This document shows, one piece after another, positions 1 through 8,700 of a DNA stretch of 64,000 nucleotides. The position numbers were made by a program, and so were the translations under genes. The notes beneath the pieces are model-generated. The model had not been told where the DNA came from, did not search any database, and was given only the letters and a program-made list of their open reading frames with translations. Within the stretch, counting starts at the first letter, position 1. The number at the start of each line of letters is the position of its first letter. This DNA comes from Actinomycetales bacterium (GTDB lineage: Bacteria; Actinomycetota; Actinomycetes; Actinomycetales; Dermatophilaceae), in contig JADJTP010000002.1 in assembly GCA_016711095.1 (NCBI GenBank), positions 930,001-994,000 of the forward strand, in the 5' to 3' direction.

Positions 1-1
1 C

Positions 2-484
2 ACCTATCCGCTGCCCGAAGCTCAGCGTGATCGCTTCATGGCCCGGATCTCCATTGGCTATCCGTCGGTCTCGGCCGAAGTGGAGATGCTCAACACCCAC
101 GGCGGCCGCTCCCCCTTGGCCACCCTCGCGCCGGTCACCGACGCCCGCACCGTGGCTCGCCTCGTCGCCGTGACCCAGGACGTCTACGCCTCGCCGGCTG
201 TCCGCCAATACGTCGTCGACCTCGCCAACGCCACGCGCAACAGCCCGGCGGTGCGGCTGGGGGCCTCACCCCGAGCCGCCCTGCACGTCCTACGTGCCGC
301 GCGTGCCCACGGCGCCCTCGAAGCCCGAGACCACGTGCTGCCTGACGACATCCAGCGGGTGGCCCCGGCCGTGCTCGGCCACCGGCTCATGCTCTCCGGC
401 GAGGCCACCCTCGCCCGCCGCACCGCCAGCGACGTGCTCGCCGAGATCCTGCGCTCGACGCCGGTCCCGGTCGCGCCCCGCTGA
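2..484 (+). CDS. MoxR-family AAA+ ATPase, C-terminal part
   Basis: The gene enters from outside the window, so only the last 160 residues are seen. The first readable codons give TYPLPEAQRDRFM, which matches the conserved segment of MoxR ATPases that ends in the sensor/arginine-finger part, followed by a lid domain (VYASPAVRQYVVDLANATR, then SPRAALHVLRAARAHGAL). MoxR proteins act as ATP-driven chaperones that help assemble or activate partner proteins. The next two genes encode DUF58 and a transglutaminase-like membrane protein, the usual MoxR partners, so this is probably one operon. The stop is 33 bp before the DUF58 start. The Walker motifs lie outside the window and cannot be checked. Confidence 0.85.
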   Translation, partial: TYPLPEAQRDRFMARISIGYPSVSAEVEMLNTHGGRSPLATLAPVTDARTVARLVAVTQDVYASPAVRQYVVDLANATRNSPAVRLGASPRAALHVLRAARAHGALEARDHVLPDDIQRVAPAVLGHRLMLSGEATLARRTASDVLAEILRSTPVPVAPR

Positions 485-517
485 GGCGCGGCGCACGGCA
501 TACGGGCGGGAGAGGGG

Positions 518-1810
518 ATGCGACGACTCGGCGGGGTGCTCACCACCCGCGGACGTGCCTTCGGCGCGGCCGGGGCGACCCTCGTGGCGTGCGGCTATCT
601 GCTGGGTTTCCCCGATATCACCCGGGTCGGGGTCTTGCTTGTCGTGCTGCCGCTGCTGACCGGGCTGCTGGCCAGCCGCCGCCCGCCCGCGGTCCAGGTG
701 ACCCGGGAGACCGCGCCGGTCCGCGTGGTCGCCGGCGAGAGCGCGACCGTGACGACGACCGTCGAGAACGCCGGTCGGTCAGCGACCGCGCTGCTGCTGG
801 CGCAGGAGCGCCTCGACCATGCCCTCGGAGACGGCCCACGGGTGTTACTGGGCTCCCTGGGGTTCCAGGAACGACGAGCCTTCACGTATGCCGTGCGCCC
901 GCCGGTACGCGGACGTCACCTGCTCGGCCCTCTCACCGCCCAGGTCCGCGACCCCTTCGGCATGACGACGCGGTTCGTCGATGTCGGGCAGCCGAGCGAA
1001 CTCATCGCGCTGCCCCGCACCTTCCCGCTCGGCGGTAGCCGCCCACCGGGCACGGGGGTCGGCGCCGAGGGCGAGATCCCCTTCATGGTCGCGCTGCACG
1101 GGGAGGACGACCAGTCGATCCGCGAATACCGCGACGGGGACGACCTGCGCCGGATCCACTGGCCCGCGACGGCCCGCACGGGTGAGCTCATGGTCCGTCA
1201 GGAGGACCGCCCGGCCCGCCGGCGGGGGGTGGTGCTGCTCGATCCACGTCGCGACGCCCACCAGGGCCGCGGCGAGGGGAGTTCCGTCGAGTGGGCCGTC
1301 AGCGCGGCCGCGTCGGTCGTCGTCCACCTCGCCGACCTCGGGTATGCCGTGCACCTGCTGACCCCCGAGACAGTCCACGACGGGCACGCCGACCAGCAGG
1401 TCGAACCAGGTCCGGCCGTGGAGGGGCTTGCCGTCACCGAGTTGGCAGACTCGTTGGAGCTGACCCAACTGACCCGCGCTGCGCAGAGTCTGCTCGCTGG
1501 CGGCGGCGTGCTCGTGGCTGTCGTCGTCGGCCACGACGAGCAGGCCCTGCGCCGCATCGCGGCAGTCCGCCAGCCGGGGTCCACGGCGCTGGCACTGGTC
1601 CTGGACGGGCCGGCTTTCGCCGCGGGCTCCGGCACGGCAGACCGTTCGGCTCGCGCACCCCACGGTGACGCGGCCGTCGCGGTCGACCTGCTTCGCGCGG
1701 CGGGATGGCGAGCTACGACGGTCGGCCCGGCCGACTCGGTGACCGCAGCGTGGGGCCGGCTGGCCGGCACCCAGCAGTCGGCGCCCCTGCGCGCGGGAGC
1801 GAACCGATGA
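518..1810 (+). CDS. DUF58 domain-containing protein
   Basis: A 430-residue protein with two N-terminal hydrophobic segments (about residues 12-50) and, near residues 195-215, the DUF58 signature (SIREYRDGDDLRRIHWPATA). DUF58 proteins have a von Willebrand factor A-like fold and are encoded with MoxR ATPases; their biochemical role is poorly defined. The ATG follows a GAGAGG ribosome site. The stop overlaps the start of the next gene (ATGA), which points to translational coupling. The family call is firm, the function is not. Confidence 0.88.
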   Translation: MRRLGGVLTTRGRAFGAAGATLVACGYLLGFPDITRVGVLLVVLPLLTGLLASRRPPAVQVTRETAPVRVVAGESATVTTTVENAGRSATALLLAQERLDHALGDGPRVLLGSLGFQERRAFTYAVRPPVRGRHLLGPLTAQVRDPFGMTTRFVDVGQPSELIALPRTFPLGGSRPPGTGVGAEGEIPFMVALHGEDDQSIREYRDGDDLRRIHWPATARTGELMVRQEDRPARRRGVVLLDPRRDAHQGRGEGSSVEWAVSAAASVVVHLADLGYAVHLLTPETVHDGHADQQVEPGPAVEGLAVTELADSLELTQLTRAAQSLLAGGGVLVAVVVGHDEQALRRIAAVRQPGSTALALVLDGPAFAAGSGTADRSARAPHGDAAVAVDLLRAAGWRATTVGPADSVTAAWGRLAGTQQSAPLRAGANR

Positions 1811-4212
1811 CCCGCAGGGGCGGCGCCACCGCCCTGGCCGCGGTCGCCAGCCTCGCCTCGTTGCTTGGCCTCACCACCCTCGTACAGACCCAGACCTGGT
1901 ATTCGCGGGCAGTCTGGTTCGTCATCGTCGTGGCCGTCGCGGGGACGCTGATGCGACGCGTCACTAGCCGTGCCCTGCTGGTCGCGGCGGTGCAGGTCAC
2001 CGCTGTCGTCTTTGTCACCACCTGGCTGTATGCCGGCAGCACGACGTGGTACGGCGTCCCCACCCTCGCCTCCGCCCGCGCAGTGGGCTCGCTGTTCGGA
2101 CAGTTCGGCCAGACCATCTATTCCAGCTCGGCCCCCATTCCGGGCACCCTCGGGGTGGAGGTCACCCTCGCGCTGCTCGGTGCGTCCGTGGCCCTGCTCG
2201 TCGACTACATCGCGGTCGGCCGAGGCGCTCCGGCAGCGGCCGGCCTCCCGCTGCTCACGGCCTTCCTCGCGGCTGCGGCCAACAGCGGTTCGGCGCTGTC
2301 GCCGCTGTATTTCCTCATCGCAGCCGCCGCGTGGTTGCTCATGCTGGGCCGCCAGGCACAAGTCGGCATGCGCCGCTGGGCCTCGACGACCGCCCGGCCG
2401 CTCACCCCGAGCGGCGCGACGACCGACGTCACAGTCAGCCGCTTCGGGAGTATCGCCCGCCGACTTGCGATCGTCGGGCTGGTCACAGCTGTGGCGGTAC
2501 CGACCATGATGCCGCACCTACCGCCGCGGTATCTGCTCGACGGACTGGCCCGCAGCGCCGACGGTCGCGGCAATGCCAAGGTCGGTTTCAACTCGACCCT
2601 CGACGTCGGGCGCAGCCTCACCAGCGGTGACAGCTCGGTGGTCCTCACCTATCGGACCAACGCGGCCGCCCCGGCTCCGTTGCGGGTCCTGTCGGCCACA
2701 ACATACGACGGCACGTCCTGGCAGCGGCCCTCCCCCACCCTCGGCAGCAGTGCGCGGCTTGAGCTCGACGGGTCCGTGCCACGGACCGAGCGGATGATCG
2801 TCGTAGAGTCCTATGCCCTCGATCCGCCTTCGCTGGCCACACCGCAGCCGGTCATCGCCGCCGACCTCAGCGGGGTCTCCTGGCAGGTGGACGAGAGCAC
2901 GTCCGACATCTACGTCCAGACCAAGCCGTCCACCTATACGACGAGCTACCTCGAGGTGGCCCCAACGGCCGAGATGCTCCGCGATGGCGTCGACGGCAAG
3001 CCCGGCACCGATCCATTGCCGTCCTCGCGGGCCTTCGCAGCGGCGCTGCGTCTGGACCCCGCCTCGGCCGCGGTGGTCCAAGGGACAGCGGCCAGGGTCA
3101 CCGCGCAGGCCGGAACGCGCTACGACGCGGCGGTGGCCATCCAGGAATGGCTCAGAACGTCGGGGGGTTTCAGCTATTCGCTCACCCTTCCCGAGCCGTC
3201 GTCCGAGGCAGCCCAGCCGCCCGCGGCTGGGTCGGCGGGCTCCGACGGCTCGACTGTCCTTACCGGGCGAGACCCGATCTCGTGGTTCCTGCAGAGCAAG
3301 CAGGGCTATTGCGTGCAGTTCGCCTCCGCCATGGTCATGATGGCCCGGGCGATCGGCATCCCCGCGCGGATGGCGATCGGTTTCCTTCCCGGCAGCCAGC
3401 AGGAGGGACTCTGGCGGGTCACCTCGGCCGACGCCCATTCGTGGCCGGAGCTGTACTTCGCCGGCTCCGGCTGGGTGCGCTTCGAGCCGACACCCCAGAG
3501 CCGGACCGGGGCGGCCCCATCCTGGACGCTCCCCCTTCCGCAAAATGTGCCGCTGCCGACCTCGACGGCGCGGCTCACCGACGACCCGCTTGAGCGACTC
3601 GAGCGCGATCCCGACGCCGGAGCCCTCGAGACCGGAATCACGACCGAGCTCGACCTGCCGGTGCTCGAACGGATCCGCACGTGGCTCGCCGACGGCGCTC
3701 ATCTGCTGCTCGCGATCGTCGTTCTCGTCGTGATCGGCGCGCTCATACTCCCCGTGACCGCCGCCCTGGTGCGGCGGCTGCGCTCTCGCCGTGGCGGGCC
3801 GCCGGACGTCGTGGTCGAGCAGCAATGGTCGGCTTTCACCTCGCAGCTGGACGACCTGGGGGTGCGCCCGACACCGGGCGGGACACTACGGGACTGGCAA
3901 CATCAGCTCACCCGGGATGGCTACCTCGACGACCCGGCGCGCGAGGCGCTGGCCACCCTTGTGCTGACGGTCGAACGAGCCCGCTATGCCCGGCCCGGCG
4001 CGGCGATCGACGCCGATCTGCGCCGCCACACTCGCGCGGTGCTGGCCGACGTGTCCCAATCGCGGGCGTGGCAGCAGCGCGTGCATGCCTGGCTGGCGCC
4101 GTCAGCGGGTCGGCAATGGTGGGGCGCCGTCGGACGACGTCTGCTCGTGGGTCCGCGAGCCCTCGCGCGTCGACTGGCCCGGCTGCGCCCGACCTCGCGA
4201 CCTCGCCGCTGA
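1807..4212 (+). CDS. TgpA-like transglutaminase-domain membrane protein
   Basis: An 801-residue protein. The first 230 or so residues form several hydrophobic helices, a long exported region follows, and a transglutaminase-like domain sits near residues 430-590, with the catalytic Cys in KQGYCVQFASAMV, the His in SADAHSWPELYF and a following FEPTPQ. A last membrane helix (about 625-650) precedes a cytoplasmic tail. This is the TgpA/YebA architecture: a periplasm- or outside-facing thiol transferase or protease of unknown substrate. I took the ATG that overlaps the DUF58 stop. An in-frame start at 1705 exists but would lie deep inside the DUF58 gene. It completes the MoxR-DUF58-transglutaminase operon. 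Confidence 0.88.
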   Translation: MTRRGGATALAAVASLASLLGLTTLVQTQTWYSRAVWFVIVVAVAGTLMRRVTSRALLVAAVQVTAVVFVTTWLYAGSTTWYGVPTLASARAVGSLFGQFGQTIYSSSAPIPGTLGVEVTLALLGASVALLVDYIAVGRGAPAAAGLPLLTAFLAAAANSGSALSPLYFLIAAAAWLLMLGRQAQVGMRRWASTTARPLTPSGATTDVTVSRFGSIARRLAIVGLVTAVAVPTMMPHLPPRYLLDGLARSADGRGNAKVGFNSTLDVGRSLTSGDSSVVLTYRTNAAAPAPLRVLSATTYDGTSWQRPSPTLGSSARLELDGSVPRTERMIVVESYALDPPSLATPQPVIAADLSGVSWQVDESTSDIYVQTKPSTYTTSYLEVAPTAEMLRDGVDGKPGTDPLPSSRAFAAALRLDPASAAVVQGTAARVTAQAGTRYDAAVAIQEWLRTSGGFSYSLTLPEPSSEAAQPPAAGSAGSDGSTVLTGRDPISWFLQSKQGYCVQFASAMVMMARAIGIPARMAIGFLPGSQQEGLWRVTSADAHSWPELYFAGSGWVRFEPTPQSRTGAAPSWTLPLPQNVPLPTSTARLTDDPLERLERDPDAGALETGITTELDLPVLERIRTWLADGAHLLLAIVVLVVIGALILPVTAALVRRLRSRRGGPPDVVVEQQWSAFTSQLDDLGVRPTPGGTLRDWQHQLTRDGYLDDPAREALATLVLTVERARYARPGAAIDADLRRHTRAVLADVSQSRAWQQRVHAWLAPSAGRQWWGAVGRRLLVGPRALARRLARLRPTSRPRR

Positions 4213-4258
4213 GCGCCGGGGAGTCCGGCCGACGTGGACCCGGTGTGCCCCGACCTCG

Positions 4259-4708
4259 TCAGTCTGGTTGGACGGTCCACTCCGGCGGCTCGTCGCCGCC
4301 GGCCTCTTCGTCCCGCTCCGCGTCCTCTGCGGTTTCGTGGACCTTGCCCTGGGCGTGGTGCGAGGGGGCGTAGACGGCATACAACTGGAGCGACTCGTCG
4401 CCAGTGTTGACCACGTCGTGCCAGTGTCCGGCGGGCACCTGGATGGACCAGCCGTCGCTGACGTCGGTGTCGGTCAGCTCATCTTCGCTGGGACCGACCC
4501 GGAACACGCCGGATCCGGCATCCAGTCGCAGGAACTGGTCGGTCTCGGGGTGCACCTCCAGACCGATGGCGGAGCCGACGGGGATCGACATCAACGTGAC
4601 CTGGAGATACTTCCCCGTCCAGGCAACCGTGCGGTAGTTCGTGTTGTCCTTGGTTGCGGACTCGATGTCGAAGGCGTTGGGCTTCGGGCCGTTGTCGCTG
4701 ATGGTCAT
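4259..4708 (-). CDS. Cupin domain-containing protein
   Basis: A 149-residue single-domain cupin. The two cupin motifs are visible: EVHPETDQFLRLDAGSG (motif 1, His and Glu ligands) and IQVPAGHWHDVVN (motif 2, His). The long Glu/Asp-rich tail is typical of the small bacterial cupins often annotated as mannose-6-phosphate isomerase-like, but catalytic function cannot be inferred. I chose ATG 4708 because a GAGAGGA ribosome site lies 9-10 bases before it. The gene converges on the transglutaminase gene (46-bp gap) and follows rpoD on the same strand. Confidence 0.8.
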   Translation of the reverse strand: MTISDNGPKPNAFDIESATKDNTNYRTVAWTGKYLQVTLMSIPVGSAIGLEVHPETDQFLRLDAGSGVFRVGPSEDELTDTDVSDGWSIQVPAGHWHDVVNTGDESLQLYAVYAPSHHAQGKVHETAEDAERDEEAGGDEPPEWTVQPD

Positions 4709-4853
4709 GGCTGCTGCGGTCCTCTCATTCGGGTCTGGATCGAGCGTAGCCGCGGAATCGGACAGGGAGTCGGCGAGTGCTTCAATCAGACCTCCCGAGC
4801 GGGCTCTCGGGTGCCGGCGCGGCATACGAGCGGCACGCCGCGGCGGGCCTGGC

Positions 4854-6688
4854 TCAGTCGAGGTAGTCCCGCAGCACCTGCGAGCGGGACGGGTGTCGCA
4901 GTTTGCTCATCGTCTTGGACTCGATCTGGCGGATCCGCTCCCGGGTGACGCCGTAGACCTTGCCGATCTCGTCGAGGGTCTTGGGCTGGCCGTCAGTGAG
5001 CCCGAAGCGCATCGAGACGACTCCGGCTTCGCGCTCGGAGAGCGTGTCGAGCACCGAGTGCAACTGCTCCTGAAGGAGCGTGAAGCTCACCGCATCCGCC
5101 GGGACGACCGCCTCTGAGTCCTCGATGAGGTCGCCGAACTCACTGTCGCCGTCTTCCCCGAGGGGGGTGTGCAGCGAGATCGGCTCGCGGCCATACTTCT
5201 GGACTTCGACGACCTTTTCGGGCGTCATATCCAGCTCTCGCGCCAGCTCCTCGGGCGTGGGCTCCCGTCCGAGGTCTTGCAGCATCTGCCGCTGGACGCG
5301 GGCGAGCTTGTTGATCACCTCGACCATGTGGACGGGGATGCGGATGGTGCGCGCCTGGTCGGCCATCGCCCGGGTGATGGCCTGGCGGATCCACCAGGTC
5401 GCATAGGTCGAGAACTTGTAGCCCTTGGTGTAGTCGAACTTCTCGACCGCACGGATGAGGCCGAGGTTGCCCTCCTGGATGAGGTCGAGGAAGAGCATCC
5501 CTCGGCCGGTGTATCGCTTGGCCAGGCTGACGACCAAGCGCAGGTTGGCCTCTAGCAGGTGGTTCTTGGCCTTCTTGCCATCTTGCGCGATCCACCACAG
5601 CTCGCGCTTGAGCTTCATCTCGATCTTGTCGCCCGAGTTGATCTTCTCCTCGGCGAACAACCCGGCTTCGATGCGCTTGGCGAGCTCGACTTCCTGCTCG
5701 GCGTTGAGTAGCGCGACCTTGCCGATCTGCTTGAGGTAGTCCTTGACGGGGTCGGCCGTCGCTCCGGCCGTGACGACTTGCTGAGCGGGGGCGTCTTCCT
5801 CGTCATCGTCACGGATGACGAAGCCGGCGTCCTCCGACTCCTCTTCGGCGGGCTTCTTGGTAGCGCCTTCTGCATCCTCGCCGTCCTCCTGGTCAGCATC
5901 GACCTCGACGACCTCGACGACCTCAACGACCAGGGCCTCGATCTCCGCCACGACGACAAGCTCGACGTCCTCGATGACACCGTCGACGAGAGTTTCGTCC
6001 AGTTCGACAACGCCGGAGGCGTCGGCGGCATCGATCGCCTTCGCCGCGGTCCGCGGCGCGCGCTTCGTCGCCGTGCCTCCCTTGCCGGCTGCCGTCCTGG
6101 CAGCGGCAGCCTTGGCAGGCGCAGCGGCAGCCTTGGCGGGAGCAGCAGCCTTGGCAGCGGGAGCAGCCTTGCCGGCTGCCGTCTTAGCAGCAGCGGCAGC
6201 CTTGGCAGGGGCAGCCGCCTTGGCAGGGGCAGCAGCCTTCGCCGGAGCAGCCTTCGCCGGTGCAGCCTTCGCAGCAGTGCAGCCTTCGCTGGCGCAGCCT
6301 TGGTAACCGCAGCCTTCGCCGGCGCAGCCTTGGAAGACGCAGCCTTCGCCGGCGCAGCCTTGGTAACCGCAGCCTTAGCTGGCGCAGATTTCGTCGCAGT
6401 TGCTTTCACAGGTGCCGCCTTCACTGGTGATGCCTTGGCACGCGCAGAACTCGCGGCGCCCTTGACCGGCTCGACGGTGACCGGGATGCCGTGGTCTTCG
6501 ATGGCGCGCAAGACGGCCTTCATCCGCCGGGCCGGCACTGCGGCTGCCTCCAACGCGGTCTTGACTTCCGCGGACGAGACGCTGCCGTGTGTCTTGCCTA
6601 CCGCAAGCAGGCGTTGCAGGTCCGGGTGCGAGAACTCCGTCGGCAGGGCGCCGCCCTGAGAACTGGAGGAGGTCTGCGAAACAGGCAC
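4854..6688 (-). CDS. rpoD: RNA polymerase primary sigma factor, with an apparent frameshift in the N-terminal low-complexity region
   Basis: The essential group 1 sigma factor (SigA/RpoD/HrdB type), which directs RNA polymerase to housekeeping promoters. Regions 1.2 to 4.2 are intact: DPVKDYLKQIGKVALL (1.2), FLDLIQEGNLGLIRAVEKFDY (2.1-2.2), KFSTYATWWIRQAITRAM (2.3-2.4) and VTRERIRQIE near the C-terminus (4.2). The head is a GTG-started region (SHPDLQRLLAVGK...) followed by an Ala-Lys-Pro repeat. Near 6277 the reading frame changes. Adding one base there would join both parts into a protein of about 611 residues with the repeat unbroken. The GTG has a GAAAGG ribosome site. The frameshift is either a sequencing error in the repeat or a real lesion; a shorter protein from an internal start is also possible. 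Confidence 0.9.
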
Positions 6689-6830
6689 CGACTACCTTTC
6701 GCCATGCCTTCGCAGGCCGCGTTTGGGCGACCTGGGAACCGAGTTGGGGTGTGCGGGGGGTGCGGCCGTCCAGGGTCAGCACGCTCGACTTCGAGTCGAT
6801 CGTCCCGCTCCCGCGCGGCCTAGCTGGGAC

Positions 6831-6860
6831 AGTATAAAACGCCGGAGGCGCGTTGGTGAA
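6831..6860 (-). promoter_or_regulatory. Candidate rpoD promoter
   Basis: Read on the minus strand there is TTCACC (6855-6860), an 18-base spacer and TATACT (6831-6836), about 140 bases upstream of the rpoD start. The -10 is strong, the -35 weak. This is by eye, with no transcription start known. Confidence 0.4.
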
Positions 6861-6907
6861 AACGCGTCACCCGATCGGCTCCCGGCCCCCACCGTATGCC
6901 GCCACGC

Positions 6908-7315
6908 TCAGTCCTCGCGCGTGGCCTTCACGGCGAGCACGGGGCAGGTCGCATCGAGCAGTATCCGCTGGGCGTTGGAGCCGAGGATGAGCTTGCCGAC
7001 CGGGGTGCGCTTGCGCAGCCCGATGACGATGAACTCGGCCTGCTCCTGCTCAGCAACCTCGATGAGATCTTCAGCCGGCTCCTTGCCCCGGACCAGCTGG
7101 CGCACTTCATGTGCCAGACCGAGATCGGTGAGCTTCTTCTGGATCACATCGAGTTCGGCCTCGAACTTGACCGCCTCATCAGCGTCGAAGTCTTTCCCGC
7201 CGCGCTGGGAGTTGATGACGATGAGCCTCGCGTGCCGAAGCTCGCATTCCTCGGCCGCCCGCCGGAGGGCAGCTCGGCCTTCCCTGGTTGCCACATATCC
7301 GACAACGACGGCCAC
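6908..7315 (-). CDS. Universal stress protein (UspA family)
   Basis: A 135-residue single Usp domain. It shows the C-terminal ATP-binding signature GLRKRTPVGKLILGSNAQRI followed by LLDATCPVLAVK, and an N-terminal VVVGYVATREGRAAL strand-loop. The GxRKRTPVGKLILGS pattern fits the ATP-binding subgroup. Such proteins respond to stress and starvation in the cytoplasm; a specific role cannot be read from sequence. It lies 41 bp downstream of metX on the same strand and may be cotranscribed with it. Confidence 0.88.
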   Translation of the reverse strand: MAVVVGYVATREGRAALRRAAEECELRHARLIVINSQRGGKDFDADEAVKFEAELDVIQKKLTDLGLAHEVRQLVRGKEPAEDLIEVAEQEQAEFIVIGLRKRTPVGKLILGSNAQRILLDATCPVLAVKATRED

Positions 7316-7356
7316 CGTAACCTCCTTGTATACGAATGCGCGTGCTGTCGCTGACG

Positions 7357-8529
7357 TTACCGGATCGAGCCACCGTCTGGCGCTCCCTCGCCGTCGTGGA
7401 CGTGGCGAAGTGCGTCACGCACAATCGCGCCGACTTGGTCGACCTCGATAAGGAAACCGTCATGCCCACAGGTCGAGTGGATCGTGCGCAGATGACCTTC
7501 GGGCACCAGCGCGGCGAGCTGAGCTGACTGCTCCGGCCTGTACAGCCGGTCAGAGTCGACGGCAACGGCCGTGACGTGGGCGCGGACCCGTCCCAAAGCG
7601 GCCTCGATGCCGCCCCGGTCGCGGCCGACGTCATGGGAGTTCATCGCCTCGGTGAGCACGAGGTAGGTGTTGGCGTCGAACCGTCGGCCCAGCTTGTCGG
7701 CGTGGTAGTCCAGGTAGCTTTCGATGGCGTAACGCCCGCGTCCGCCGAGAGGGTCCTCCCCTGACTGTGGTTCACGACCGAAGCGGTCGTCGAGCTCACC
7801 GGCACTTCGGTAGGTGATCTGAGCGATACGGCGCGCAAGCCCCAGCCCACTGGCAGGTCCGCGGTCGGTGTCGTAGTAGTCCCCGCCGTTGAAGTGGGGG
7901 TCCTGTCTGATCGCGAGCAGTTGGGGTTGCGACCAGGCGATCTGGTCTGCGGTTGCCGCCGCTGTGCTGGCCAGGACGATCGCTTGGTGTACGCGGTCGG
8001 GGTGCGAGACGGCCCATTCGATGACCCGCATCCCGCCCATCGAGCCGCCGATCACCAGCGCCCAGTGATCGACCCCGACCGCCTCGGCCAGCAGTCGCTC
8101 GGCCTCGACCTGGTCGCGGATCGTCACGAATGGGAAGCGGCTGCCCCAGGCCCGGCCGTCAGGAGCGAGCGACGACGGTCCGGTCGTGCCCTGGCAGCCA
8201 CCAATGACATTGGCTGCTACGACGAACCACCGGCCGGTGTCGATGGCTCGGCCAGGACCCACCAGACCCTCCCACCACCCGGGGGACGGCTGACCCTGCC
8301 CGGCCGATCCGATCACGTGGCTGTCACCCGTGAGGGCGTGCTCGACGAGGACCGCGTTGCTGGCGGTCGCGTCGAGAGTGCCCCAGCTCTGGTAGGCCAT
8401 CCGCACTTCGGGGAGCCGTCCGCCTCGTTCGAGATCCACCGCGCCGATGTCGATGAACCGTCTGCGCCCGGGGTTCTGACCTTCGAGCCATGCACCGGTC
8501 ACGACCGGAAGATCGTCGTCACCGGACAC
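7357..8529 (-). CDS. metX: Homoserine O-acetyltransferase
   Basis: A 390-residue alpha/beta hydrolase-fold enzyme that acylates L-homoserine (acetyl-CoA donor inferred), the first committed step towards homocysteine and methionine. The oxyanion/nucleophile segment is VIGGSMGGMRVIEWA (Ser nucleophile), with later VDSDRLYRPEQ (Asp) and CGHDGFLIE (His) completing the triad. NALTGDSH-type (VEHALTGDSHV) and GGCQGTTGPSS motifs are characteristic of MetX. The GTG start has a GAGGAG ribosome site. It is preceded by a SAM-IV riboswitch, so expression should fall when S-adenosylmethionine is plentiful. The product feeds MetY, encoded at 19197-20510. Confidence 0.95.
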   Translation of the reverse strand: MSGDDDLPVVTGAWLEGQNPGRRRFIDIGAVDLERGGRLPEVRMAYQSWGTLDATASNAVLVEHALTGDSHVIGSAGQGQPSPGWWEGLVGPGRAIDTGRWFVVAANVIGGCQGTTGPSSLAPDGRAWGSRFPFVTIRDQVEAERLLAEAVGVDHWALVIGGSMGGMRVIEWAVSHPDRVHQAIVLASTAAATADQIAWSQPQLLAIRQDPHFNGGDYYDTDRGPASGLGLARRIAQITYRSAGELDDRFGREPQSGEDPLGGRGRYAIESYLDYHADKLGRRFDANTYLVLTEAMNSHDVGRDRGGIEAALGRVRAHVTAVAVDSDRLYRPEQSAQLAALVPEGHLRTIHSTCGHDGFLIEVDQVGAIVRDALRHVHDGEGAPDGGSIR

Positions 8530-8555
8530 GGGAAGGACTCCTCACACTCGCGTTT

Positions 8556-8575
8556 GCCCGCGCGAACGCGCGGGC
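8556..8575 (-). promoter_or_regulatory. Hairpin between the SAM-IV aptamer and metX (expression platform candidate)
   Basis: A perfect inverted repeat with 9-base arms (GCCCGCGCG...CGCGCGGGC) lies between the aptamer and the metX ribosome site. On the minus strand it is followed by AAACG rather than a T-run, so ribosome-site control seems at least as likely as termination. Confidence 0.45.
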
Positions 8576-8658
8576 CAGGTCTTCACCCGGGGCACCCCAT
8601 CACGAGGGAGGGTTGCCGGTCAGCGAGCCGGGGCTTGGCGCTGACACTCATGACCTGA
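8574..8658 (-). ncRNA. SAM-IV riboswitch upstream of metX
   Basis: On the minus strand the region reads GGTCATGAGTGTCAGC, then CCAAGCCCCGGCT, CGGCAACCCTCC, GGGGTGCCCCGGGTGA and a closing GACCTGG. These are the conserved blocks of the actinobacterial SAM-IV riboswitch, with the P1 helix formed by CAGGTC and GACCTG. It binds S-adenosylmethionine and represses the gene that follows. A near-identical copy lies before metY. A covariance-model search against Rfam RF00634 would confirm it. Confidence 0.88.
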
Positions 8659-8700
8659 TCGGAGTGTACGGCGAGGCTCGGGTCGGCGGGAACGGTCGGC

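Noticed and set aside
5778..6659. Long plus-strand frames opposite the rpoD Ala/Lys repeat
   Set aside because: They are mirror frames of the repeat; the sigma factor is clear on the minus strand.
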